Of a stretch of DNA of 17,468 nucleotides, positions 7,429-14,114 are shown in pieces (position 1 is the first letter of the stretch; every line of letters starts with the position of its first letter). Both the position numbers and the translations under genes were made by a program. The stretch lies in contig JAAXHZ010000019.1 of NCBI GenBank assembly GCA_012270625.1, positions 1-17,468 of the forward strand, read 5' to 3'. Source of the DNA: Dehalococcoidia bacterium (GTDB lineage: Bacteria; Chloroflexota; Dehalococcoidia; SAR202; UBA11138). The notes under the pieces are model-generated. The model saw nothing but the letters and a program-made list of their open reading frames with translations, was not told the DNA's origin and ran no database searches.

Positions 7429-8349
7429 ATGCCAGACAGCAGCACTTTCATCGCATACTTCAACGGAGAGTGGATTCCATACGGCGACGTCACTATCTCG
7501 CCCGAGGACCGAGGCTTTGTCGTCGCTGATGTCGTGTTCGACATCGCACGCACATTTGGCGGAAAGCCGTTCGTTCTCGACCGGCACATCGACAGGCTCT
7601 ACAGGTCGCTCAAGTACATGCGCATAGACCCCGGACTGACGCCCGACGAGATGACCGACGTCTGCGAGCAGGCTGTCGAGAGGAACCTTGACCGCCTCGA
7701 CGAGGCCGGCGACTTCCAGATTCACCCGTTCATAACCCGCGGCGTGGGGCACGGCGTGGCTGACCCGCCTTCCCCCACTGTGTGTGTCGCCATCAAGCCC
7801 ATTGCGTTCGAGTCCTTCGCCCGCTTCTACATCGAAGGCTCTCACGGCGTCATTGCCCGTACCCGAAGCTACTCAAGTGATACGATGGACCCGAAGGTCA
7901 AGCATCACAGCCGCGCCAACTTCGTCCTCGCCGAGCTCGAAGCCTCTGACGTGGATCCCGGCGCGTCTCCGATTCTGCTCGACCAGGACGGCAACCTCAC
8001 CGAGGGAATCGGATACAACGTCTTCCTGGTCAAGGACGGCGTGCTCAAGACACCCACCGACAGGAGCATCCTGCAGGGCATCTCCCGCAGCGTGATCTTT
8101 GACATAGCCAACCAGCTAGGCATCGATCTCGTCGAAGAGGACCTCCAGCCCTACGACATTTACACCGCCGATGAGGTCTTCTTCTCCAGAACTAGCCCCA
8201 GAATCGTACCTGTGAGCATGGTCGATCTCCGACCCGTCGGCGACTCGGTTCCGGGCCCGATAACCCAGCAGCTTCTCGCCGCCCACAGCGAGATGGTGGA
8301 CGTGGACATCGTCGGACAGGCCCTCCACTATGGAGGTGTCCAGGGCTAG
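7429..8349 (+). CDS. Class IV PLP-dependent aminotransferase (branched-chain/D-amino acid type)
   Basis: 306 residues, usual length for the fold. The N-terminal domain shows YFNGEWIPYGDVTISPEDRGFVVADVVFD, the standard class IV opening. Lys158 in VKHHSRANFVLAELEA (157-172) is placed to form the Schiff base with PLP, since the spacing to LA..EA matches IlvE and Dat. LTEGIGYNVFLVKDG is the phosphate-binding and structural motif, and LQGISRSVI follows. The stretch IHPFITRGVGHGVADPP aligns by eye with the E. coli IlvE region IRPLIFVGDVGMGVNPP, but with His99 where the IlvE carboxylate-binding Arg97 would be, so substrate preference may differ. A strong Shine-Dalgarno sequence (AGGAGAG, 7414-7420) fixes the start. 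The hydrolase gene begins 27 bases after the stop, so the two are probably co-transcribed. Confidence 0.88.
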   Translation: MPDSSTFIAYFNGEWIPYGDVTISPEDRGFVVADVVFDIARTFGGKPFVLDRHIDRLYRSLKYMRIDPGLTPDEMTDVCEQAVERNLDRLDEAGDFQIHPFITRGVGHGVADPPSPTVCVAIKPIAFESFARFYIEGSHGVIARTRSYSSDTMDPKVKHHSRANFVLAELEASDVDPGASPILLDQDGNLTEGIGYNVFLVKDGVLKTPTDRSILQGISRSVIFDIANQLGIDLVEEDLQPYDIYTADEVFFSRTSPRIVPVSMVDLRPVGDSVPGPITQQLLAAHSEMVDVDIVGQALHYGGVQG

Positions 8350-8376
8350 GCATTCGTACTTTTCACTCCCAGCCCA

Positions 8377-9429
8377 ATGACAGACTCCGTCGGCAAGGTA
8401 ATGACAGTGCTCGGCGCGGTCGAGCCCGACCGCCTCGGCTTCACGCTGATGCACGAGCACCTGTATCTTGACCTGCGCAAGAATCACCTGCCTGATCCTG
8501 ATCTGACACCTGCCGAGCGCGCCGTATGGGAGGCTGACCTAGACCTGTCGAATCTCCATCTGGCGCGTCGCGCCCTCCCACTCTTGGACAACTACGTACT
8601 CGACAGCGAGGACGACGCCATAGCCGAAGTGTCCCACTTTAAGTCTCTGGAAGGTCAGACCATCGTTGACGTGACCAGCAGAGGACTCGGAAGAGACCCG
8701 GAGGCTCTGAAGAAGGCGTCGATGGCGACCGGGGTCAACATCGTCATGGGGTCGGGCTGGTACCAGAAGGTATTTCACCCTGACGACATGGACTCTCGCA
8801 GCGTCGAGACCCTCACCGACGAGATCGTCCACGACGTGACCGTCGGCGTGGGAGACTTTACGGAAAACATCCGCTCCGGCATCATCGGCGAGATCGGCGT
8901 CAACGGTAATCCCATTACCGACAACGAGGTACGCAGCGTCCGCGCCGCCGCGAGGGCAAGCCTGCTGACCGGCGCGTCCATCTCGTTCCATTCCCCTCAG
9001 CTGAAGCATGAGAAGCACGACGTCCTCGACATCGTCGAAGACGAGGGCGCCGACCTCACCCGCACTATCCTCGGACACTCCTGCGCAATGGCTGACGACG
9101 TGTCGTTCGTGCTAGAGCTGCTGTCGCGAGGCGTTTACGTACAGTTCGACACGCTCGGCGTGGTGCGCACCTCAGAAGAGCCTGCCCGCGATCATCAGGT
9201 CGCCGCAGCTATTCCGCAGCTGATAGACGCCGGATACGGCGACCGGATTCTTCTCTCGCAGGACGTGTGCTGGAAGTCCCACCTCAAGATGTACGGCGGC
9301 TCCGGGTACACCTACATCCAGGAGACTTTCCTGCCATATCTGGGCGCTCTGGGCGTGAGCGACGAAGCCCAGCAACAGATCATGGTCGAAAACCCCATGC
9401 GCGTGCTGACCCTCGTCTCTCCACAATAA
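8377..9429 (+). CDS. Phosphotriesterase-family (PTE/PHP-like) binuclear metallohydrolase
   Basis: 350 residues with the full amidohydrolase-type metal set: HEH at 26-28, bridging Glu172 in GIIGEIGVNG, His205 in SFHSPQ, His234 in TILGHSCA and Asp296 in LLSQDV. The bridging residue is Glu rather than the carboxylated Lys of classical phosphotriesterase, as in E. coli PHP (Php), so a lactonase or ester hydrolase role is more likely than organophosphate hydrolysis. The opening GKVMTVLGAVEPDRLGFTLMHEH is typical of the family. No signal peptide, so it is cytoplasmic. An alternative start is the ATG at 8401 (residue 9), because neither ATG has a strong ribosome binding site. It lies between the aminotransferase and the second ABC cassette, suggesting it acts on an imported compound. 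Confidence 0.88.
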   Translation: MTDSVGKVMTVLGAVEPDRLGFTLMHEHLYLDLRKNHLPDPDLTPAERAVWEADLDLSNLHLARRALPLLDNYVLDSEDDAIAEVSHFKSLEGQTIVDVTSRGLGRDPEALKKASMATGVNIVMGSGWYQKVFHPDDMDSRSVETLTDEIVHDVTVGVGDFTENIRSGIIGEIGVNGNPITDNEVRSVRAAARASLLTGASISFHSPQLKHEKHDVLDIVEDEGADLTRTILGHSCAMADDVSFVLELLSRGVYVQFDTLGVVRTSEEPARDHQVAAAIPQLIDAGYGDRILLSQDVCWKSHLKMYGGSGYTYIQETFLPYLGALGVSDEAQQQIMVENPMRVLTLVSPQ

Positions 9430-9449
9430 ATCTCAGCCGCCCAACCCTT

Positions 9450-9479
9450 TTGACCCCAGCCTGTCACTCTGGTTAAACT
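9450..9479 (+). promoter_or_regulatory. Candidate sigma-70-type promoter for ABC cassette 2
   Basis: TTGACC (9450-9455) and TAAACT (9474-9479) are 18 bases apart. The -35 box and spacing match the candidate promoter of cassette 1. A start near 9486 gives a leader of about 50 bases before the ATG at 9537. Confidence 0.4.
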
Positions 9480-9536
9480 CCTCTTAACACTCGCAACGCA
9501 TGTTGCCCAAATTCTGAAACGCTCTGGGAGGAGTGA

Positions 9537-11399
9537 ATGAGACGACTGAAGATTGTGACCCCCATCGTGGTCCTGACCTTGGCCATGGGCCTGCTGACGA
9601 TGGCTTGCAGCACGGCCGAGGAGCCTGACGCGCCCCAGGCCCCGCAGGCTGCCGCTCCGGCCGCCCCTGCTGCCCCCGCCGCTCAGGCACAGGCTATGCA
9701 GCCCGCGGCTCCCCAGCAGCCGGCCCCCGCGGCTCCGGCCGCGACCGCACGCCCGGCCCCTCCAGGAGCGCCGCAAGCCGCTGAGCCGATAATCGCGGCG
9801 CAGAGAACGACCTCACGCCCGATGATGGCTTCAGACGCCGACACCAACATCTTCTCAGAAGACAGGTTCGGCGGCACGCTCTTCTGGGTTCCACAGGGCA
9901 GCGTGGGCAACCTCGACTCCATGACGTCCGGCTCGGCCATCGGCAGGGGAGTGTCCTGGCACTTCTGGGAATCGCTGGCCCAGTGGGACTCGCAGGGATT
10001 TATCAATCCGGACATGGCCGATAACTGGGAGGTGGATGGCAGCACATACACGTTCACCCTCCGCGATAACCTCACCTGGCACGACGGCTCTCAGGTTCTC
10101 CCTGAAGACGTTCTGGCATCCATCGAACGCTTCCGGCAGCAGGACAAGTCCTTCAGCCCTATCCTCAACGAGATCTGGGGCGGCACAGAGGTCGTCGATG
10201 ACAAGACCTTTAAGATCATGCTGACCGAGTCGTCCGCGCTTCTTATGACGGCCCTCGGTTATGTGGGCGGAACCCAGCCCAACATCATGCCCAAAGAGAC
10301 CGCCGAGAAGTACCCGACCGGTGAGCTCATCCAGGACTTCGTCGCCTCTGGCCCCTACAAGTTCATCAGCTGGGACCCTGGCAATGAGATCATACTCGAC
10401 AGGTACGAAGAGTACGTGCCGAGACGCGAGGAGCCAAGCTACCGAGCCGGCGCGAAGCTCGCCTACTTCGACCGCCTCCACATGAAGGAGATCCCCGACC
10501 AGGAGACCCGTGTAGCCGCCGTCCTGACTGGCACCGTGGACTTCCTCGACGTCGTATCTTCCGACTTCTACGAAGAAGCGCTGGAGAATTCCGACCAGGT
10601 CTCGATCCACATCGGCATCCCAGGCGCGCAGCCTGACATCGGTTTCAACACCCGCGACCCATTGCTGGGCTTCACTGACAGCGGCCAGAAGCTCAGACAG
10701 GCCATCCAGGCTGCCGTCAACGCAGAAGACATCATGAAGGGCTACGGTGACCCGCGCCTCTGGCAGCTCTGCCCGTCCCTACAGATGTGCGGCACCCCGT
10801 GGGCCGAGCATACCGTCAACGAAGACCTCTACAACCAGAACAATCCCGAGCGCGCCAAGCAGCTCCTCTCTGAGGCAGGCTACTCAGGCGAGCCGATCAT
10901 CATCCTCGACCCGACCGACTTCCCGACGATCCATCCGATAGCTCCAGTTCTCAAGGAACAGCTTGCGGCAGTCGGAATCAAGGCTGAGGTCAAGTCCACA
11001 GACTGGGCCGGACAGCTTGCGATCGCGCGGGGCACCGATGGCTGGCACATATTCACCAACTGGAACAGCAGCAACCTATACCATCCGCTGGTCGCCACCC
11101 ACTACAGAGTTGGAGAGACCACGTATGCCGAGGACTCCGCTACCGGCCAGCTCATGACTCAGCTCAGAAGCGAGTTCGCCGCCGCGCAGAGTCTGGACGA
11201 GCAGTTCTCGGTTACGCGCAAGATGGCCGATGCCGCTTGGGATGATCCCAGAAGGGTGACATTCGGCCAGTTCTTCCAGCTTCGCATCTACGACAAGGAC
11301 CTCCAGGACGTCGACGTTCGCGGCGCGCCCGTCGGCTCCCCGCTCTTCCTGAACGTATGGTGGGGCGACTCGGAGCGCAGGGACAAGGACCCACGCTAA
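9537..11399 (+). CDS. ABC transporter substrate-binding lipoprotein, family 5 (peptide/nickel type), cassette 2
   Basis: 620 residues. The basic start MRRLK, a hydrophobic core and LLTMAC give a predicted lipid-bearing Cys24 with the same loose lipobox style as binding protein 1. An Ala/Pro/Gln tether follows to about residue 80. The SBP_bac_5 fold then runs through FGGTLFWVPQGSVGNLDSM, the signature PDMADNWEVDGSTYTFTLRD (about 158-177) and LTWHDGSQVLPEDVLASIERF. Later segments include VASGPYKFISWDPGNEIIL, and LRQAIQAAVNAEDIMKGYGD in the C-terminal lobe. The sequence is clearly different from binding protein 1, so the two cassettes likely take different ligands. The Shine-Dalgarno sequence GGGAGGAG (9526-9533) is strong. 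The permease genes follow after a 152-base hairpin-containing gap. Confidence 0.92.
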   Translation: MRRLKIVTPIVVLTLAMGLLTMACSTAEEPDAPQAPQAAAPAAPAAPAAQAQAMQPAAPQQPAPAAPAATARPAPPGAPQAAEPIIAAQRTTSRPMMASDADTNIFSEDRFGGTLFWVPQGSVGNLDSMTSGSAIGRGVSWHFWESLAQWDSQGFINPDMADNWEVDGSTYTFTLRDNLTWHDGSQVLPEDVLASIERFRQQDKSFSPILNEIWGGTEVVDDKTFKIMLTESSALLMTALGYVGGTQPNIMPKETAEKYPTGELIQDFVASGPYKFISWDPGNEIILDRYEEYVPRREEPSYRAGAKLAYFDRLHMKEIPDQETRVAAVLTGTVDFLDVVSSDFYEEALENSDQVSIHIGIPGAQPDIGFNTRDPLLGFTDSGQKLRQAIQAAVNAEDIMKGYGDPRLWQLCPSLQMCGTPWAEHTVNEDLYNQNNPERAKQLLSEAGYSGEPIIILDPTDFPTIHPIAPVLKEQLAAVGIKAEVKSTDWAGQLAIARGTDGWHIFTNWNSSNLYHPLVATHYRVGETTYAEDSATGQLMTQLRSEFAAAQSLDEQFSVTRKMADAAWDDPRRVTFGQFFQLRIYDKDLQDVDVRGAPVGSPLFLNVWWGDSERRDKDPR

Positions 11400-11430
11400 G
11401 TCAAGCAGTGAGAACCCGTAATCAGCTAAC

Positions 11431-11467
11431 CCCCTCTCCCTCAGGGAGAGGGCTGGGGTGAGGGTGA
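11431..11467. repeat. REP-like palindromic element, copy 2 (intact)
   Basis: CCCTCTCCC (11432-11440) and GGGAGAGGG (11444-11452) form a perfect 9-bp stem with loop TCA, followed directly by CTGGGGTGAGGGTGA. It is the same element as at 4555-4614 and sits in the same place, between the binding-protein and first permease genes. Confidence 0.8.
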
Positions 11468-11514
11468 CATCTACACCCTCCGATCCGGGGCAGTATCGAA
11501 CCCAATCCCGGGCG

Positions 11515-11538
11515 TGAAGTCGTAATCTTACGACTTCA
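11515..11538. promoter_or_regulatory. Perfect palindrome with 11-bp arms just before the permease ribosome binding site
   Basis: TGAAGTCGTAA (11515-11525) and TTACGACTTCA (11528-11538) flank two bases (TC). The likely Shine-Dalgarno sequence TGAGG (11543-11547) and the TTG start at 11552 follow at once. It could be a repressor operator or an mRNA hairpin that limits ribosome access. No T-run follows, so it is not a classical terminator. Confidence 0.6.
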
Positions 11539-11551
11539 GATCTGAGGCCAA

Positions 11552-12508
11552 TTGTTCGCCTATATCGTCCGCAGACTTCTGGCCACGATCCCCGTTCTGG
11601 TGGTCGTCGGCCTGTTCACGTTCTTCCTGCTGCGTCTCACGCCCGGCGACCCAGCCGCCGTGATCGCCGGCAACGAGGCCACCCACGATGAGTACGTAGA
11701 GATCCGCGAACGACTTGGACTGGACGACCCAATCTACGTCCAGCTGGGCAAATGGGTCGGGCGTATCACGCAGGGCGACTTCGGCACGTCTATCAGGTCG
11801 GGCCGTCCGGTCTTCGATCTGATCAAGGGACGTGTCGGCCCCTCGGTCTCCCTGACAGTCGCCACTGAGCTTATAGCCGTGCTTGTAGCGATCCCTCTGG
11901 GTGTTCTCGCGGCATGGAAGGCGAACTCGATAGTTGACCGCGGAATAATGGTCTTCGCCGCAGTCGGGTTTTCCGTCCCGATCTTCTGGCTCGGATTCAT
12001 CCTGATCTGGCTGTTTGGACTCTGGGCCTTCGGCATGGACAATCCGCTGCTGCCGGTGGCTGGATACGTCAAGATCACCGACGACCTGTGGGAGTACGTG
12101 CGCCACCTCATGCTGCCTGCTCTCAGCTTGGGCCTCGTCATAATCGCGCTGGTCGCGAGAATGACCAGGGCCAGCGTCCTGGAGGTCCTCAAGGAAGACT
12201 ACGTCCGCACTGCTCGCGCCAAGGGTGTAACTGAGAGCACCGTGCTGGTCAGACACGCCCTCCGAAATGCCTCGCTTCCGATCCTGACGGTCATCGGCCT
12301 CAGCCTGGCGGGGCTCCTGTCCGGAGCGGTCGTGACCGAGAGCGTGTTCGCCATACCTGGTCTGGGAAGGCTGGCGGTCGAGGCCATTGCGACCCGTGAC
12401 TATCCTATAATCCAGGCCATGATTATCCTCATCGGCAGCTTCTACGTCTTCATCAACCTTGCTGTCGATATACTCTACGCTTTTCTGGACCCCAGGATCA
12501 GGTACTGA
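11552..12508 (+). CDS. ABC transporter permease, DppB/OppB-like, cassette 2 (TTG start)
   Basis: 318 residues from a TTG codon. No ATG lies close enough, and the resulting MFAYIVRRLLATIPVLVVVG is the canonical DppB N-terminus. LTPGDPAAVIAGNEA (about 29-43) and LGLDDPIYVQLGKWV are standard family motifs. The EAA loop DYVRTARAKGV starts at residue 216, followed by HALRNASLPILTVIG, and the C-terminus is LDPRIRY. Shine-Dalgarno TGAGG lies 4 bases before the start, and a perfect hairpin lies just before that. The stop overlaps the next start by one base (TGATG), indicating translational coupling. It pairs with the downstream DppC-like permease. Confidence 0.92.
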   Translation: MFAYIVRRLLATIPVLVVVGLFTFFLLRLTPGDPAAVIAGNEATHDEYVEIRERLGLDDPIYVQLGKWVGRITQGDFGTSIRSGRPVFDLIKGRVGPSVSLTVATELIAVLVAIPLGVLAAWKANSIVDRGIMVFAAVGFSVPIFWLGFILIWLFGLWAFGMDNPLLPVAGYVKITDDLWEYVRHLMLPALSLGLVIIALVARMTRASVLEVLKEDYVRTARAKGVTESTVLVRHALRNASLPILTVIGLSLAGLLSGAVVTESVFAIPGLGRLAVEAIATRDYPIIQAMIILIGSFYVFINLAVDILYAFLDPRIRY

Positions 12509-13404
12509 TGACGCAGGCGACCGGACAGACTCTGGCTGAACAGAGGTCCTCCCTGGCTGCGCGCGCCTGGAGGTCGTCTGTCCACGCTGCCGTGCGAGAG
12601 CCTACGATGACGATAGGACTCGCTCTCCTCGCCGTACTGGTGCTCATCAGCCTGCTCGCGCCTTTCGTCATTCCCAACGAGCCGACCAAGATCAACATGG
12701 ACGCGCGACTCGACGCGCCATCCGCAAGCTACTGGTTCGGAACCGACGCTTTCGGGCGCGACGTGTTCAGCCGCACTATGAGCGGCGGTCGCATCTCGCT
12801 TCTAGTCGCCGCGGCGGTCGCGGTGCTGACCATGCTCTTCGGGGCAACCTTCGGCTCACTGTCAGGCTACTTCCGCAAGGTGGACGCCATACTCATGCGC
12901 GTCATGGACGGCCTGATGGCGATTCCCACCGTACTGCTGGCGATCGCGCTCATGGTGATCCTGGGAGCGAGCCTACAGAACGTCATCATCGCCATCGTGA
13001 TCGTGGACACGCCGCGCATGACACGGATCGCTCGCGCGTCTGTGTTGAGTCTGAGAGAGCAGCCCTTCGTAGATGCGGCGCGCTCCATCGGCGCGAGCAA
13101 TGGCCGGATTCTCGTCCGTCACGTCATCCCCAACCTGTTGGCGCCGATTATCGTCATGGGTACCTACGTAGCTGCCAGCGCGATGCTGACCGAGGCCTAC
13201 CTCAGCTTCCTCGGAGCCGGAATCCCAGCGATCGACAACCCAAGCTGGGGCAACATCATGGCCGAGGGACGCGGCTTCATCCACAAGGCCATGTGGGTCA
13301 TATTCTTCCCCGGACTGGTGCTGGCGATCACTGTGACCTCGATCAACCTGGCCGGCGACGGCCTCCGCGACATCCTGGACCCCAAGCTCGCCCACCGGAT
13401 GTAG
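12508..13404 (+). CDS. ABC transporter permease, DppC/OppC-like, cassette 2
   Basis: 298 residues. A cytoplasmic N-terminal tail (about 1-32) and first membrane segment lead to SYWFGTDAFGRDVFSRTMSGG, the DppC hallmark. The EAA loop is FVDAARSIGASNGRILVRH (about 188-206), followed by YLSFLGAGIPAIDNPSWGNI, and the end is LRDILDPKLAHRM. The ATG shares its A with the stop of the DppB-like gene, so the two are translated as a coupled pair. No ATPase gene follows. Instead the restriction nuclease gene begins five bases after this stop, with a clear drop in G+C. That raises the possibility that ATPase genes once downstream were displaced, or that this system always used a distant ATPase. Confidence 0.93.
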   Translation: MTQATGQTLAEQRSSLAARAWRSSVHAAVREPTMTIGLALLAVLVLISLLAPFVIPNEPTKINMDARLDAPSASYWFGTDAFGRDVFSRTMSGGRISLLVAAAVAVLTMLFGATFGSLSGYFRKVDAILMRVMDGLMAIPTVLLAIALMVILGASLQNVIIAIVIVDTPRMTRIARASVLSLREQPFVDAARSIGASNGRILVRHVIPNLLAPIIVMGTYVAASAMLTEAYLSFLGAGIPAIDNPSWGNIMAEGRGFIHKAMWVIFFPGLVLAITVTSINLAGDGLRDILDPKLAHRM

Positions 13405-13409
13405 TTGAC

Positions 13410-14114
13410 TTGGCTTCGCTGAACATTCCGCCTAAGATCAATTTAGATCGTTCGCGCCTAGCAGAATTCGGTGCTACGTGGATTCACAACCAGGAGCGGC
13501 TCACGCGGAGTGCCCCCAACTCTAGTATAGATCTAGGACGATTCCTGGACGAGAGCGTTGCGGTTGCACTCGCCAAAATGCTCGGTGATATACCAGTTGT
13601 GACGCCGAATGCCAACTCTCTCGTTCCTCCGCAGGCAGACTGTATTGAGTGCGGCACATTCCGTGTAGTGGGAGGAGTCAGGGCCCAGAATTTTGATGTA
13701 GGTTATCGACCCGACGGTGTCCGGATCGCATTTGACAGCAAGACTCTAAATGATCGAAAAAGCGTAGCTAAAAACTACCAGAATATGATCAACGATCTAG
13801 CGACAGAGTCGACGACAGTCCACAGCCGGTTTCCGTATGCAGTGGTCGCATTCCTAATTGCTATCCCAGTCCCATGTCTTGGTACCACTCAGAGGGTTGG
13901 CCTCATTTCAACACTGGAGCGGCTAACCAGCCGCGCATCAGTCGTCAATCAGAATCATTTGGCGGAGGCTATTGGATTCGTCGCTTGGCATCCTGAAACT
14001 GGTAACATCGCTTCAGATATTCCTGGTAAGGATTCGCCACTTCGTGTAGAGCGATTTTCTGAACAGATAGGACAGATATATACGGCTCGGTACAAGGGGT
14101 TGCCTCCCCATTAG
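13410..14114 (+). CDS. Predicted type II restriction endonuclease of an unrecognised PD-(D/E)XK-like family
   Basis: I place the start at TTG 13410 (MASLNIPPKINLDRSRL). In-frame ATG codons upstream lie inside the permease gene and encode Pro/Arg-rich shadow sequence. The product is 234 residues with no membrane segment. FDVGYRPDGVRIAFDSKT (95-112) offers Asp96 and Asp109-x-Lys111 on two adjacent strands, the arrangement of a PD-(D/E)XK nuclease core. KNYQNMINDL and RFPYAVVAFLIAIPVP follow, the latter suggesting the next core strand. The gene converges on an adenine methyltransferase and overlaps its end by four bases, a layout usual for type II restriction-modification pairs. I cannot match it to a named restriction enzyme family. 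Its codon use is AT-richer than the permease before it. Nuclease function is inferred from motif plus neighbour. Confidence 0.68.
   Translation: MASLNIPPKINLDRSRLAEFGATWIHNQERLTRSAPNSSIDLGRFLDESVAVALAKMLGDIPVVTPNANSLVPPQADCIECGTFRVVGGVRAQNFDVGYRPDGVRIAFDSKTLNDRKSVAKNYQNMINDLATESTTVHSRFPYAVVAFLIAIPVPCLGTTQRVGLISTLERLTSRASVVNQNHLAEAIGFVAWHPETGNIASDIPGKDSPLRVERFSEQIGQIYTARYKGLPPH

Noticed and set aside
13293..13409. 5' extension of the restriction nuclease frame to the ATG at 13293
   Set aside because: It lies inside the DppC-like permease gene and encodes Pro/Arg-rich shadow sequence (GRRRPPRHPGPQARPP). The TTG at 13410 is preferred.
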